A stretch of DNA of 64,000 bases, from the NCBI RefSeq assembly GCF_013185065.1, contig NZ_JAAVTO010000001.1, positions 1-64,000 on the forward strand, written 5' to 3'. The position numbers and the translations under genes were made by a program. Shown piece by piece: positions 43,951-53,249 of this stretch (the first letter of the stretch is position 1; each line of letters opens with the position of its first letter). The stretch comes from Adlercreutzia sp. ZJ473 (GTDB lineage Bacteria; Actinomycetota; Coriobacteriia; Coriobacteriales; Eggerthellaceae). Below the pieces are notes generated by a model. It had not been told where the DNA came from. It did no database searches and saw only the letters and a list, made by a program, of their open reading frames with translations.

Positions 43951-45294
43951 ATGAAGGTCAACCAGAAGAAGCTCGAGCCCGGCAAGGTCCGCCTCGAGGC
44001 CGTCGCCACCGTCGACGAGGTCAGCAACGTCCTGCAGGCGGCGCACGTGGCGTTCGCCCAGTCCATGGGCTTGCAGCCGCAGCAGGGCAAGACGGTCGCC
44101 GAGGTCGCCGAGGAGCACATGGGCATCAAGAACCTCGACTCCATCGTGGAGGCCAGCGCCATCGAGGCGCTCGTCCCGCTCGCGCTCGACAAGAAGAACA
44201 TCGTGCCTCTGTTCCCGCCGAAGGCCGAGCCGAAGTCGCCGTTCAAGCGCGGCCGCCAGTTCTCCTTCGACGTGGAGGTCACGCTGAAGCCCGCCTACGA
44301 GCTCTCCTCGTACGACCCGGTCGAGGTCACCGTCCAGCCCTACCGCTTCAACGAGGCCGTCGTCGACGCGCAGATCGAGGAGATGTCGAAGCGCTACACC
44401 TCCTTCGTCGCAGACGACCCCCGTCCGGTCGAGAAGGGTGACAGCTGCCTCATCGCCATGAAGTGCTTCGAGAAGGGCGAGGAGCTCAAGGGCCTCAGCA
44501 CCGAGGGCCGCACCTACACGGCCGGCAAGGGCTACATGCCCGAGGGCTTCGACGAGGCGATCCTGGGCATGCAGCCGGGCGAGACGAAGCAGTTCACCTT
44601 CGAGGGCCCCGGCATCGATGACGACTTCAACGAGATCACGCAGGTCATCGACTGCACGCTCACGGTGAAGGAGATCCAGAAGGAGGCGGTCCCCACCATC
44701 GACGACGAGTGGATCGCCAAGAACATGCCCATGTACAAGGACCTCGCCGCGCTGCGCGCTGACATCGGCCGCAACCTCGAGCGCCAGGACCGCGAGCAGT
44801 ACGACACCTACTGCATGCAGGCGGTCGCCTCCGAGCTCGGGCGCCGCTTCCAGGGCAAGATCGCCGACGAGGCCTACGAGGCCATGCGCGACAACCTCGT
44901 GCAGAACCTGCGCGTCAACCTGCAGCAGCAGGGCAAGGACTGGGAGGAGTTCGTGCAGGAGAACGGCGGCGAGCAGCAGTTCGGCATGATGCTCATGCTC
45001 CAGACGCGCGAGATGCTCGTGCAGGGCTTCGCGCTCGACGCGGTGTTCCGCCACGAGAAGCTCACGCTCACCGACGACGACATCAACGCCGCCTGCCACG
45101 TGATGAACCCGCAGGCGAACCCCAAGCAGATTCGCCAGCAGTTCGAGCAGTCGGGCCGCGGCTTCGCCCTGCGCGAGTCGGCCGAGCGCATGAAGGCCAA
45201 CCGCTGGGCGCTCGAGCACGCGATCGTGAAGCATCCCGAGGAAGCGCCTGCCGCAGCGCCTGAGGCGCCCGCAGCCGAGGAAGCCGCGGAGTAG
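43951..45294 (+). CDS. tig: Trigger factor-like chaperone/PPIase
   Basis: A 447-residue protein with trigger-factor architecture: N-terminal domain (about 1-110), a central FKBP-type peptidyl-prolyl isomerase domain (DSCLIAMKCFEKGEE, GFDEAILGMQPGETKQFTFE) and a long helical C-terminal chaperone domain (about 245-420). The ribosome-binding signature GFRxGxxP on L23 is not present, so it may be a divergent or second trigger factor. An Ala/Pro/Glu tail ends it. GAAGGAGAG lies upstream of ATG 43951, and a TAGAAT -10 candidate is at 43883-43888. It is 7 bp upstream of the YgiQ gene. Confidence 0.8.
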   Translation: MKVNQKKLEPGKVRLEAVATVDEVSNVLQAAHVAFAQSMGLQPQQGKTVAEVAEEHMGIKNLDSIVEASAIEALVPLALDKKNIVPLFPPKAEPKSPFKRGRQFSFDVEVTLKPAYELSSYDPVEVTVQPYRFNEAVVDAQIEEMSKRYTSFVADDPRPVEKGDSCLIAMKCFEKGEELKGLSTEGRTYTAGKGYMPEGFDEAILGMQPGETKQFTFEGPGIDDDFNEITQVIDCTLTVKEIQKEAVPTIDDEWIAKNMPMYKDLAALRADIGRNLERQDREQYDTYCMQAVASELGRRFQGKIADEAYEAMRDNLVQNLRVNLQQQGKDWEEFVQENGGEQQFGMMLMLQTREMLVQGFALDAVFRHEKLTLTDDDINAACHVMNPQANPKQIRQQFEQSGRGFALRESAERMKANRWALEHAIVKHPEEAPAAAPEAPAAEEAAE

Positions 45295-45301
45295 CCCGCC
45301 C

Positions 45302-47470
45302 TTGCCGCACGCGAAGCCCCGAGAGAACAAGGCCGCAGCCCCCGCGCGAAAGGAGGCTGCGGCCTTTTCGCGCCCTCGCGGCGCGCACGGCTCGCACGGC
45401 GCGAAGGGCGCTCGCAGCGCCCGCGGCGCCCACGGCTCGCACGGCGCGAAGGGCGCTCGCGGCGCCCACGGCTCGCAGCAGCCCCCGCAGCCCCCGCGCC
45501 CCACGGCCGCTGACTTCCTGCCCATGACGCGCGAGGCGGCGGCCGCGCGCGGGTGGGACGAGCTCGACTTCGTGTACGTGTCGGGCGACGCCTACGTCGA
45601 CCACCCCTCGTTCGGCCACGCCATCATCACGCGCCTGCTCGAGGCGCACGGCTACCGCGTGGGCGTCATCGCGCAGCCCGACTGGCGCGACCCGGCCTCC
45701 GTCACCGTGCTCGGCGAGCCGCGCCTGGGCTTTCTGGTGTCGGCGGGCAACATGGACTCCATGGTGAACCACTACACCGTGGCCAAGAAGCGCCGCCACG
45801 CCGACGCGTTCACGCCGGGCGGCGAGGCGGGGCGGCGCCCCGACCACGCGGCGGTGGTGTACGCGAACCTCATCCGCCGCACCTACAAGAAGACGCCCGT
45901 CATCCTCGGCGGCATCGAGGCGAGCCTGCGCCGCCTGGCGCACTACGACTACTGGTCGGACTCCCTCAAGCGCTCCATCCTGCTCGACTCAGGCGCCGAC
46001 CTCGTGAGCTACGGGATGGGGGAGCACTCCATCATCCAGATCGCCGACGCGCTCGCCGCGGGGCTCTCCGTCTCCGACCTCACGTTCATCGACGGCACCG
46101 TGTACCGGGCGCGCTCGCTCGAGCACGTGTACGACTACGAGCTCCTGCCCTCGTGGGACGCGATCCGCGCCGACAAGCTGAAGTACGCCGAGAGCTTCGC
46201 CGTCCAGTACGACAACGCCGACCCCGTCCGCGGGAAGCGCCTGGTCGAGCCCTACTCCGACCACGAGTTCGTGGTGCAGAACCCGCCCGCGCCCCCGCTG
46301 ACCACCTCCGAGATGGACGCGGTCTACCGCCTGCCGTACGCGCGCACGTGGCACCCCGCCTATGACGCGGCCGGCGGCGTGCCCGCCATCGCCGAGGTGA
46401 AGTTCAGCCTCGCGAGCTGCCGCGGCTGCTTCGGCGAGTGCTCGTTCTGCGCGCTCACGTTCCACCAGGGGCGCGTCATCTCGGCGCGCAGCCACGAGTC
46501 GCTCCTCGACGAGGCGCGCCTCATCACGCAGGACCCCGGGTTCAAGGGCTACATCCACGACGTGGGCGGCCCCACGGCGAACTTCCGCGCGCCGGCCTGC
46601 TCGCACCAGCTCGAGCGCGGCGCGTGCGCGCGCAAGCGCTGCCTTGTGCCCGAGCCCTGCCGCGCCATGGACGTGAGCCACGCCGACTACGTGGAGCTTC
46701 TGCGGAAGCTGCGCGCGCTGCCGGGCGTGAAGAAGGTGTTCGTGCGCTCGGGCATCCGCTTCGACTACGTGATGGCCGACCCCGACCCCGCGTTCCTGCG
46801 CGAGCTCGTGGCCCACCACGTGTCGGGCCAGCTCAAGGTGGCGCCCGAGCACGTGTCCGACGAGGTGCTGCGCCACATGGGCAAGCCCTCCCGCGCGGTG
46901 TACGACGCGTTCGTGCGCGCCTACGAGGCCGAGAACGAGCGCGCGGGCAAGAAGCAGTACCTCGTGCCCTACCTCATGTCGTCGCATCCCGGCTCCACGC
47001 TCAAGGAGGCCGTCGAGCTCGCCGAGTTCTGCCGCGACATGGGCTACAACCCCGAGCAGGTGCAGGACTTCTACCCCACGCCCTCGACCATCTCCACCTG
47101 CATGTACTGCACCGGCGTCGACCCGCGCACCATGCAGCCCGTCTACGTGCCGCGCTCGCCGCACGAGAAGGCCCTGCAGCGCGCCCTCATCCAGTACCGC
47201 AACCCCGCCAACTACGACCTGGTGGCCGAGGCGCTCGCGAAGGCGGGCCGCCGCGACCTCATCGGCTACGGCCCCGAATGCCTCATCCGCCCCCGCAAGC
47301 CCCGCAAGCGCAACCCCGCGGAAGACGGCGCGAAGGGGGAGGGCGCGAGGGGCGCGAAGTCCGCGCGGGACCCGAAGGGCGCCGCCCGCCCTGCGCCCGC
47401 GAAGTCTCAGCGCGCCGGGCGTCCCCCGAAGGCCAACGGCCGCAAGGGCGGCATCCGCAAGAGACGATAA
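45302..47470 (+). CDS. YgiQ-family radical SAM protein
   Basis: Radical SAM protein with a B12-binding-like N-terminal region, widespread but functionally unassigned. Visible are DFVYVSGDAYVDHPSFGHAI, VILGGIEASLRRLAHYDYWS, the radical SAM cluster CFGECSFCAL (CxxxCxxC), HDVGGPTANFRAP, APEHVSDEVLRHMGKP and the C-terminal DFYPTPSTISTCMYC. Both ends are low complexity: an N-terminal (GAHGSHGAKGAR) repeat encoded by near-identical DNA repeats at 45370-45475, and a Lys/Arg/Gly/Ala C-terminus. TTG 45302 is 7 bp after the preceding stop; the functional core could start later. Confidence 0.9.
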   Translation: MPHAKPRENKAAAPARKEAAAFSRPRGAHGSHGAKGARSARGAHGSHGAKGARGAHGSQQPPQPPRPTAADFLPMTREAAAARGWDELDFVYVSGDAYVDHPSFGHAIITRLLEAHGYRVGVIAQPDWRDPASVTVLGEPRLGFLVSAGNMDSMVNHYTVAKKRRHADAFTPGGEAGRRPDHAAVVYANLIRRTYKKTPVILGGIEASLRRLAHYDYWSDSLKRSILLDSGADLVSYGMGEHSIIQIADALAAGLSVSDLTFIDGTVYRARSLEHVYDYELLPSWDAIRADKLKYAESFAVQYDNADPVRGKRLVEPYSDHEFVVQNPPAPPLTTSEMDAVYRLPYARTWHPAYDAAGGVPAIAEVKFSLASCRGCFGECSFCALTFHQGRVISARSHESLLDEARLITQDPGFKGYIHDVGGPTANFRAPACSHQLERGACARKRCLVPEPCRAMDVSHADYVELLRKLRALPGVKKVFVRSGIRFDYVMADPDPAFLRELVAHHVSGQLKVAPEHVSDEVLRHMGKPSRAVYDAFVRAYEAENERAGKKQYLVPYLMSSHPGSTLKEAVELAEFCRDMGYNPEQVQDFYPTPSTISTCMYCTGVDPRTMQPVYVPRSPHEKALQRALIQYRNPANYDLVAEALAKAGRRDLIGYGPECLIRPRKPRKRNPAEDGAKGEGARGAKSARDPKGAARPAPAKSQRAGRPPKANGRKGGIRKRR

Positions 47471-47479
47471 AAAACGTTC

Positions 47480-47749
47480 TTGAAATCCTTCCTGCGCGCG
47501 CATATAATGTTTCCTTGCGTCTGCGTGTGTTATGGATACACCCGGACGCGTGGTTAGACGGAGTCGCGGCGCCGAGCCTCCATCGGCGCATGATCGGCAA
47601 TCGCCTGGCCATGTAACGTAGAGGAGGTCCTTGGTGTGCGGAGAGGCGCGCGAGCAAGGGTCTCGGCGAGCTGCCGCCGGCGTTCCACCTGCCGTCACCA
47701 GGCGCGGGGCGCAGGCACGCTAGCTCGAAGGTACAGGAAAGGTTGAACT
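47480..47749 (+). promoter_or_regulatory. Promoter and long leader of the rplB block
   Basis: TTGAAA (47480-47485) and TATAAT (47503-47508) with 17 bp between them form a strong promoter 10 bp after the YgiQ stop. The leader is about 235 nt and carries GGATACACCCGGACGCGTGG at about 47534-47553, similar to segments near rpsL and rplE. It also carries several GC-rich inverted repeats before GAAAGG and the rplB GTG. Such leaders in ribosomal operons are often autoregulatory; this is inference. Confidence 0.75.
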
Positions 47750-48580
47750 GTGGGTATTAAACAGTACAAGCCGACAAGCCCCGGCCGACGCTTCCAGACG
47801 GTCTCCGACTTCGCGGAGATCACCACGTCGAAGCCGGAGAAGTCGCTGCTTGCGCCGAAGCCTAAGAAGGCAGGGCGCAACAACTACGGCCGCATCACCA
47901 CCCGTCATCAGGGTGGCGGCAACAAGCAGCGCTACCGCATCATCGACTTCAAGCGCAACAAGGACGGCGTGCCCGCCAAGGTCGCCACGATCGAGTACGA
48001 TCCCAACCGCTCGGCTCGCATCGCCCTTCTGCACTACGTCGACGGCGAGAAGCGCTACATCATCCACCCCAAGGGCCTCAAGGTAGGCGACATGGTGGTA
48101 AGCGGCCCCGAGGCCGACATCAAGCCCGGCAACGCCCTGCCGCTGGCCAACATCCCCGTCGGCACGCTCGTCCACAACGTCGAGCTGCAGCCGGGTCGCG
48201 GCGCGGCGATCGCCCGCTCCGCCGGCACCAGCATTCAGCTCATGGGCAAGGAAGGCAAGTACGCCATCCTGCGCATGCCCTCCTCCGAGATGCGCCGCGT
48301 GCTCCTCACGTGCCGCGCCACCATCGGCGAGGTCGGCAACGCTGAGCACTCCAACATCAAGATCGGCAAGGCCGGCCGCAAGCGCTGGATGGGCGTTCGC
48401 CCCACCGTCCGCGGCACCGTCATGAACCCGGTCGACCATCCGCATGGCGGCGGCGAGGGCAAGAACAAGTCCGCTGGCCGTCATCCGGTCACGCCGTGGG
48501 GCGTTCCCACCAAGGGCCATCGCACCCGCAACCCCAAGAAGGCGTCGAGCCGCTTGATCATTCGCCGTCGCAAGAAGTAG
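47750..48580 (+). CDS. rplB: 50S ribosomal protein L2
   Basis: Universal large-subunit protein needed for subunit association and peptidyl transfer. The 276-residue protein starts at GTG 47750 ([18 protein letters not shown]) and shows RQHQGGG-type [17 protein letters not shown] and the conserved C-terminal [18 protein letters not shown]. It normally follows rplW; here it starts a new transcription unit. Confidence 0.97.
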   Translation: MGIKQYKPTSPGRRFQTVSDFAEITTSKPEKSLLAPKPKKAGRNNYGRITTRHQGGGNKQRYRIIDFKRNKDGVPAKVATIEYDPNRSARIALLHYVDGEKRYIIHPKGLKVGDMVVSGPEADIKPGNALPLANIPVGTLVHNVELQPGRGAAIARSAGTSIQLMGKEGKYAILRMPSSEMRRVLLTCRATIGEVGNAEHSNIKIGKAGRKRWMGVRPTVRGTVMNPVDHPHGGGEGKNKSAGRHPVTPWGVPTKGHRTRNPKKASSRLIIRRRKK

Positions 48581-48604
48581 CGCGTGACACTTTAAGGAGT
48601 AAAA

Positions 48605-48880
48605 GTGAGCAGAAGTTTGAAAAAGGGTCCTTTCGTAGAACCGCGCCTTCTGGGTCGCATCGAGGCTATGAACGCGGCTGGCGAAAAGAACGTCATCAAG
48701 ACCTGGTCCCGTGCCAGCACCATCTTCCCCGAGATGGTCGGCCACACCATCGCCGTTCACGATGGTCGCAAGCACGTGCCGGTATACATCACCGAGTCCA
48801 TGGTTGGCCACAAGCTGGGCGAGTTCGCCCCGACCCGCACGTTCAAGGGTCATTCGGCCGACAAGGGCAAGAAGCGATAG
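48605..48880 (+). CDS. rpsS: 30S ribosomal protein S19
   Basis: 30S head protein of 91 residues, GTG start ([20 protein letters not shown]), with [20 protein letters not shown] and the basic C-terminus [12 protein letters not shown]. It follows rplB by 24 bp with TAAGGAG upstream. Confidence 0.97.
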   Translation: MSRSLKKGPFVEPRLLGRIEAMNAAGEKNVIKTWSRASTIFPEMVGHTIAVHDGRKHVPVYITESMVGHKLGEFAPTRTFKGHSADKGKKR

Positions 48881-48894
48881 GATAGGGGTGAACA

Positions 48895-49236
48895 ATGGAA
48901 GTTAAGGCAGTATCCCGCTACGTTCGCGTCTCCCCTCGCAAGGCTCGCGTCGTTGTCGACCTGGTTCGCGGCAAGTCCGTCGAGCAGGCTCGTGAGATTC
49001 TGGCATTTACCAACCGCGCCATCGCGGAGACCGTCGAGAAGACGCTCAACTCCGCCGTGGCCAACGCTGAGCACAACAACCACCTGCGCGCCGACACGCT
49101 CGTCGTGAAGGCCGCCTACGTGGACGAGGGTCCGACGCTGAAGCGCATCCGCCCGCGTGCCAAAGGCTCTGCGTCGCGCATCAACAAGCGCACCAGCCAC
49201 ATCACCATCATCGTCGCACCGCGAGAGGAGGCATAA
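48895..49236 (+). CDS. rplV: 50S ribosomal protein L22
   Basis: Exit-tunnel protein (113 residues): [20 protein letters not shown] at the start and [20 protein letters not shown] in the beta-hairpin that lines the tunnel and binds macrolides. It follows rpsS after 14 bp, in the usual order. Confidence 0.97.
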   Translation: MEVKAVSRYVRVSPRKARVVVDLVRGKSVEQAREILAFTNRAIAETVEKTLNSAVANAEHNNHLRADTLVVKAAYVDEGPTLKRIRPRAKGSASRINKRTSHITIIVAPREEA

Positions 49237-49241
49237 AGTCC

Positions 49242-49952
49242 ATGGGTCAGAAAGTCAGCCCTACTGGGTTCCGCCTGGGCATCACCGAGGATTGGCGCAG
49301 CCGTTGGTACGCCGACAAGAACTACGCCGCTACCCTCGAGAACGATCTTGCCATCCGCAAGTTCCTGGACACCTACCTTGCCCGTGCCGCTGTCTCCAAG
49401 GTTGAGATCGAGCGCGCCGGCGACAAGATCAAGGTCATCATCACCACGGCCCGCCCGGGCGTGGTCATCGGCAAGAAGGGCGCCGAGATCGACGCCCTGC
49501 GCAAGAAGCTCGAGAAGGTCGCCTCCGGCCCCGTCTCCGTCGAGGTCGTCGAGATCAAGCGTCCCGAGCTTGACGCCGTGCTGATCGCCCAGTCCGTGGC
49601 CGAGCAGCTCGAGGGCCGCGTCGCCTTCCGCCGCGCCATGCGCAAGGCCGTCCAGTCCGCCCGCAAGTCCGGCGCCAAGGGCATCCGCATCCAGTGCTCC
49701 GGCCGCCTCGGCGGCGCCGAGATGAGCCGCCGCGAGTGGTACCGCGAGGGTCGCGTGCCGCTGCACACCCTGCGCGCCAAGATCGACTACGGCTTCGCCA
49801 CCGCCGCCACCACCATGGGCTCCATCGGCGTCCAGGTGTGGGTCTACCACGGTGACGTGCTCCCCGGCCAGAAGGCTCCGCAGCCGGCTCTCGAGGGAAG
49901 CTCCCGCCCGAGCCGCCGTCGCAACGATCGTAACGAGAGGGGGCACAAGTAA
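49242..49952 (+). CDS. rpsC: 30S ribosomal protein S3
   Basis: mRNA-entry-site protein with a KH domain (236 residues). Start [22 protein letters not shown] loop [20 protein letters not shown], and GLGGAEM-type [20 protein letters not shown]. The C-terminus is basic and Ser/Pro-rich. Its stop overlaps the rplP start by one base. Confidence 0.97.
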   Translation: MGQKVSPTGFRLGITEDWRSRWYADKNYAATLENDLAIRKFLDTYLARAAVSKVEIERAGDKIKVIITTARPGVVIGKKGAEIDALRKKLEKVASGPVSVEVVEIKRPELDAVLIAQSVAEQLEGRVAFRRAMRKAVQSARKSGAKGIRIQCSGRLGGAEMSRREWYREGRVPLHTLRAKIDYGFATAATTMGSIGVQVWVYHGDVLPGQKAPQPALEGSSRPSRRRNDRNERGHK

Positions 49953-50374
49953 TGCTCGTACCTAAGCGCGTCAAGCACCGCAAGGTGCAGCGTGGTTCCA
50001 TGAAGGGCAAGGCCAAGGGCGGCACGCGCCTGAACCACGGTTCTTACGGCATCCAGGCCCTTGAGGCCCACTGGATCACCAACCGCCAGATCGAGGCAGC
50101 TCGTATCGCCATGACCCGCTACATGAAGCGTGGCGGCAAGGTGTGGATCACGATCTTCCCCGACAAGCCGATCACCTCGAAGCCCGCCGAGACCCGCATG
50201 GGTTCCGGCAAGGGCAACCCCGAGGGCTGGGTAGCTGTCGTCAAGCCGGGTCGCATCATGTTCGAGATCGACGGCGTTGACGAGGAGACGGCCAAGGAGG
50301 CCCTGCGCCTCGCCATCAACAAGCTGCCCATCAAGTGCAAGATTGTCACTCGCGAGACGGAAGGGCAGGAATAA
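49952..50374 (+). CDS. rplP: 50S ribosomal protein L16
   Basis: L16 (140 residues) of the tRNA-binding corridor: [40 protein letters not shown], and the arginine-loop [20 protein letters not shown]. It overlaps rpsC by one base and abuts rpmC. Confidence 0.97.
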   Translation: MLVPKRVKHRKVQRGSMKGKAKGGTRLNHGSYGIQALEAHWITNRQIEAARIAMTRYMKRGGKVWITIFPDKPITSKPAETRMGSGKGNPEGWVAVVKPGRIMFEIDGVDEETAKEALRLAINKLPIKCKIVTRETEGQE

Positions 50375-50569
50375 ATGAAAGCAGCAGAGATTCGTGAACT
50401 TTCTGCCGAAGACCTGCAGGCGAAGTTGAAGGAGGCGCGTGCTGAGCTGTTCAACCTGCGCTTCCAGATGGCCACGAGCCAGCTCGACAACACCGCCCGC
50501 GTCAAGCAGGTTAAGAAGGACATCGCGCGCATCCAGACCGAGATGCGTGCTCGTGAGCTGAGCGCGTAG
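50375..50569 (+). CDS. rpmC: 50S ribosomal protein L29
   Basis: Two-helix L29 (64 residues) near the tunnel exit: [40 protein letters not shown], then [16 protein letters not shown]. It starts immediately after the rplP stop. Confidence 0.95.
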   Translation: MKAAEIRELSAEDLQAKLKEARAELFNLRFQMATSQLDNTARVKQVKKDIARIQTEMRARELSA

Positions 50570-50589
50570 CTTAAGGGAAGGTGTGAGAA

Positions 50590-50850
50590 ATGACTGAAGA
50601 GCGCAATTTGCGTAAGGTCCGTCAGGGCGTCGTGGTCAGCGACACCAATGACAAGACCATCGTGGTAGCCGTCGAGCAGCGCAAGCCCCATCCGGTGTAC
50701 GGCAAGATGATGACCACCACGAAGAAGTTCCATGCCCATGACGAGAACAACGAAGCCGGCGTCGGCGACACCGTTCAGATCATGGAGACGCGCCCGCTGT
50801 CCAAGATGAAGCGCTGGCGCCTCGTGAAGATCGTCGAGAAGGCCAAATAG
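50590..50850 (+). CDS. rpsQ: 30S ribosomal protein S17
   Basis: OB-fold S17 (86 residues): [60 protein letters not shown]. It follows rpmC by 20 bp with GGGAAGGTG upstream. Confidence 0.96.
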   Translation: MTEERNLRKVRQGVVVSDTNDKTIVVAVEQRKPHPVYGKMMTTTKKFHAHDENNEAGVGDTVQIMETRPLSKMKRWRLVKIVEKAK

Positions 50851-50900
50851 CGCGTGTGCGTTGCATGCAGCTATCTTTTTAGGAAAGTTAGGTAAAGCAT

Positions 50901-51269
50901 ATGATTCAGATGCAATCCATGCTCGCGGTGGCCGACAACTCCGGCGCTCGCAAGGTGCAGTGCATCAAGGTCCTCGGCGGCTCCAAGCGCCGCTATGCGG
51001 GCCTCGGTGACGTGATCATCTGCAGCGTGAAAGAGGCTATGCCCAACGGTAACGTGAAGAAGGGCGAGGTCGTCCGCTGCGTGATCGTGCGCGTGAAGAA
51101 GGAGGTCCGTCGCGCCGACGGCTCCTACATCCGCTTCGACCAGAACGCCGCCGTTCTGATCAACAACGACGGCTCTCCGCGCGGCACCCGCATCTTCGGG
51201 CCCGTCGCTCGCGAGCTCCGCGACAAGAAGTACATGAAGATCGTGTCTCTGGCACCGGAAACGCTCTAA
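50901..51269 (+). CDS. rplN: 50S ribosomal protein L14
   Basis: L14 (122 residues) at the subunit interface: [60 protein letters not shown]. First gene of the classical spc operon; the 50-bp gap after rpsQ shows no clear promoter. Confidence 0.97.
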   Translation: MIQMQSMLAVADNSGARKVQCIKVLGGSKRRYAGLGDVIICSVKEAMPNGNVKKGEVVRCVIVRVKKEVRRADGSYIRFDQNAAVLINNDGSPRGTRIFGPVARELRDKKYMKIVSLAPETL

Positions 51270-51283
51270 GGGAGGTGTCAGTC

Positions 51284-51601
51284 ATGAAAATGCATGTGAA
51301 GAAGGGCGATACCGTCAAGATCCTGTGCGGCAAGGACAAGGGCAAGCAGGGCAAGATCCTGCGCTCTATCCCGCAGAAGCAGCGCGTGGTCGTCGAGGGC
51401 GCCAACATGATGAAGAAGGCCATGCGCCCGACTCAGGCGAACCCGCAGGGCGGCATCTCCACCGTGGAGGCCCCCATCCACGTCTCCAACGTGATGCTGG
51501 TGTGCCCGCACTGCAACCAGGCGTCCCGCGTCTCCAAGCGCGTGAACGAGGCCGGCAAGAAGGTCCGCGTCTGCAAGAAGTGCGGCAAGGACATCGACTA
51601 G
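51284..51601 (+). CDS. rplX: 50S ribosomal protein L24
   Basis: KOW-domain assembly initiator (105 residues): [39 protein letters not shown], then a C-terminal zinc-ribbon-like part with CPHC and CKKCGKD. ATG 51284 follows GGGAGGTG; the upstream GTG 51275 overlaps that site and is rejected. Confidence 0.96.
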   Translation: MKMHVKKGDTVKILCGKDKGKQGKILRSIPQKQRVVVEGANMMKKAMRPTQANPQGGISTVEAPIHVSNVMLVCPHCNQASRVSKRVNEAGKKVRVCKKCGKDID

Positions 51602-51723
51602 GCCGACCTTGGCGGCACAGGAGCCGCGTCTAGCTCCGGTCGTTGGACGAAGCCAACTCCCTCCGCTAGCCACGTCTCCTGCACTCGCCAAGCTCACCCT
51701 CGTAGGGGATGAGAGATAATTAT

Positions 51724-51758
51724 CTGCCGCCGCAAGAGCGGCGGCAGAACGCTATTTT
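51724..51758 (+). terminator. Hairpin terminator between rplX and rplE
   Basis: CTGCCGCCGC (51724-51733), loop AAGA, GCGGCGGCAG (51738-51747), followed by AACGCTATTTT. A perfect 10-bp stem with a short T run suggests (partial) termination within the spc cluster before the next promoter. Confidence 0.7.
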
Positions 51759-51769
51759 GAGCGCATGGG

Positions 51770-51895
51770 TTGACCGGGGAGGGGCTTTCAGGTAAAGTCT
51801 CTTCTTCGGGCGCCCATGCGCTCTATGGCCCTGGGATACCAGGGACGCGGGGTCGGAAATCCCGCGTTTAATTCATCGACGGAAAGGTTTCACCT
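51770..51895 (+). promoter_or_regulatory. Internal promoter and structured leader of rplE
   Basis: TTGACC (51770-51775) and TAAAGT (51793-51798) are exactly 17 bp apart. The leader of about 90 nt has CCCTGG-GATA-CCAGGG (51829-51844), then GCGGGG...CCCGC, and contains GGATACCAGGGACGCGGGG, related to motifs near rpsL and rplB. It could be a ribosomal-protein-binding leader (in E. coli, S8 binds near the rplE start), but no known motif was matched. Confidence 0.7.
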
Positions 51896-52441
51896 ATGGC
51901 TCCTCGTTTGAAGGAAAAGTATCAGAACGAGATCGTCGCCAAGCTCGAGAGCGAGCTCGGCATCACCAACGTCAACCAGGTTCCGCGTCTCGAGAAGATC
52001 GTCGTGAACATGGGCGTGGGCGCTGCCGCCGGCGACTCCAAGCTGCTCGACGCCGCCATGAACGACATGCGCATCATCACCGGCCAGCAGCCCTGCGTCA
52101 CCCGCGCCAAGAAGTCCATCGCCGGCTTCCACGTGCGCGAGGGCCAGGCCATCGGCTGCAAGGTCACCCTGCGCGGCAACCGCATGTGGGAGTTCCTCGA
52201 CCGCCTGCTGGCGACCGCCCTTCCCCGCGTGCGCGACTTCCGCGGCATCTCGCCGAAGAGCTTCGACGGCCGCGGCAACTACACGCTCGGCATCACCGAG
52301 CAGCTGATCTTCCCCGAGATCGACTACGACAAGATTGATCGCACCCGCGGCATGGACGTCACGTTCGTGACCACGGCTGACGATAACGAGAGCGCCTTCG
52401 CGCTGCTTTCCGCGCTGGGCTTCCCGTTCAAGAGCAAGTAA
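51896..52441 (+). CDS. rplE: 50S ribosomal protein L5
   Basis: 5S rRNA-binding protein (181 residues): [26 protein letters not shown]-type [40 protein letters not shown], and [20 protein letters not shown] at the end. It starts a new unit behind the promoter at 51770. Confidence 0.97.
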   Translation: MAPRLKEKYQNEIVAKLESELGITNVNQVPRLEKIVVNMGVGAAAGDSKLLDAAMNDMRIITGQQPCVTRAKKSIAGFHVREGQAIGCKVTLRGNRMWEFLDRLLATALPRVRDFRGISPKSFDGRGNYTLGITEQLIFPEIDYDKIDRTRGMDVTFVTTADDNESAFALLSALGFPFKSK

Positions 52442-52448
52442 ACCAGAC

Positions 52449-52475
52449 AGCCGCCTCGCAAGGGGCGGCTTGTTT
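52449..52475 (+). terminator. Hairpin with T-rich tail between rplE and rpsZ
   Basis: AGCCGCC (52449-52455) pairs with GGCGGCT (52464-52470), followed by TGTTT. The loop TCGCAAGG is like that of the secY terminator. It could cause partial termination in the operon. Confidence 0.5.
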
Positions 52476-52542
52476 GCGTAACCTCAGGCAACAAGACCTG
52501 AAGCATGGGGTTTCGGGTCTTTAAGCAAGAAAGAAGGAATGC

Positions 52543-52728
52543 ATGGCTAAGAAATCGATGATCGCCAAAGCCAAGCGCGAGCCGAAGTTCTCCACGCGTC
52601 AGCACAACCGCTGCACGCGTTGCGGACGCCCCCGTGCTTACTATCGCAAGTTCGGCCTGTGCCGCATCTGCTTGCGTGAATTGGCCAACAAAGGCGAGCT
52701 GCCCGGCGTGACCAAGTCTTCCTGGTAA
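52543..52728 (+). CDS. rpsZ: 30S ribosomal protein S14 type Z (zinc)
   Basis: Short, zinc-binding form of S14 (61 residues) with two CxxC pairs: [20 protein letters not shown] and the following C. It begins [20 protein letters not shown]. The zinc form implies dependence on zinc supply; a zinc-independent paralogue would be elsewhere if present. AAGAAAGAAGG lies upstream. Confidence 0.96.
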   Translation: MAKKSMIAKAKREPKFSTRQHNRCTRCGRPRAYYRKFGLCRICLRELANKGELPGVTKSSW

Positions 52729-52831
52729 GAGCTGGCACACGTTTAGGGTGTGTCGACGTGAAAGGCGGAGGCGCTAAGGGCGCCGACGAACCGAACGCTC
52801 GGCTCATCACGAATCAAAGGAGAAAACAAAC

Positions 52832-53230
52832 ATGACAATGACCGATCCCATCGCAGATATGCTTACGCGCGTGCGTAATGCCCAGTCTGCCGGCAAGGAA
52901 ACGGTGTCCATGCCCTCGAGCAAGAAGCTCATCGAGATTGCTCGCATCATGGACCAGGAGGGCTACATCCGCGGTTACGAGGTAATCGACGGCGAGCCCC
53001 GCGCGACGCTTGAGATCACGCTGAAGTACGGCCCGAAGAAGGCCAAGACCATCCGCGGCATCAAGCGCATCTCCAAGCCCGGCCTGCGCATCTACGCCGG
53101 CAAGGACGAGCTGCCCCGCGTGCTCGGCGGCCTCGGCACGGCAATCATCTCGACGAGTCACGGCGTCATGACCGACCGCGATGCCCGCAAGAAGGGCGTC
53201 GGCGGCGAGGTCATCGCTTACATCTGGTAG
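52832..53230 (+). CDS. rpsH: 30S ribosomal protein S8
   Basis: S8 (132 residues), 16S central-domain assembly protein and spc autoregulator in enterics: [40 protein letters not shown], and [23 protein letters not shown] 52832 or 52838 may start it; AAAGGAG favours the first. Confidence 0.97.
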   Translation: MTMTDPIADMLTRVRNAQSAGKETVSMPSSKKLIEIARIMDQEGYIRGYEVIDGEPRATLEITLKYGPKKAKTIRGIKRISKPGLRIYAGKDELPRVLGGLGTAIISTSHGVMTDRDARKKGVGGEVIAYIW

Positions 53231-53249
53231 GAAAGGGAGGTATTGCATT

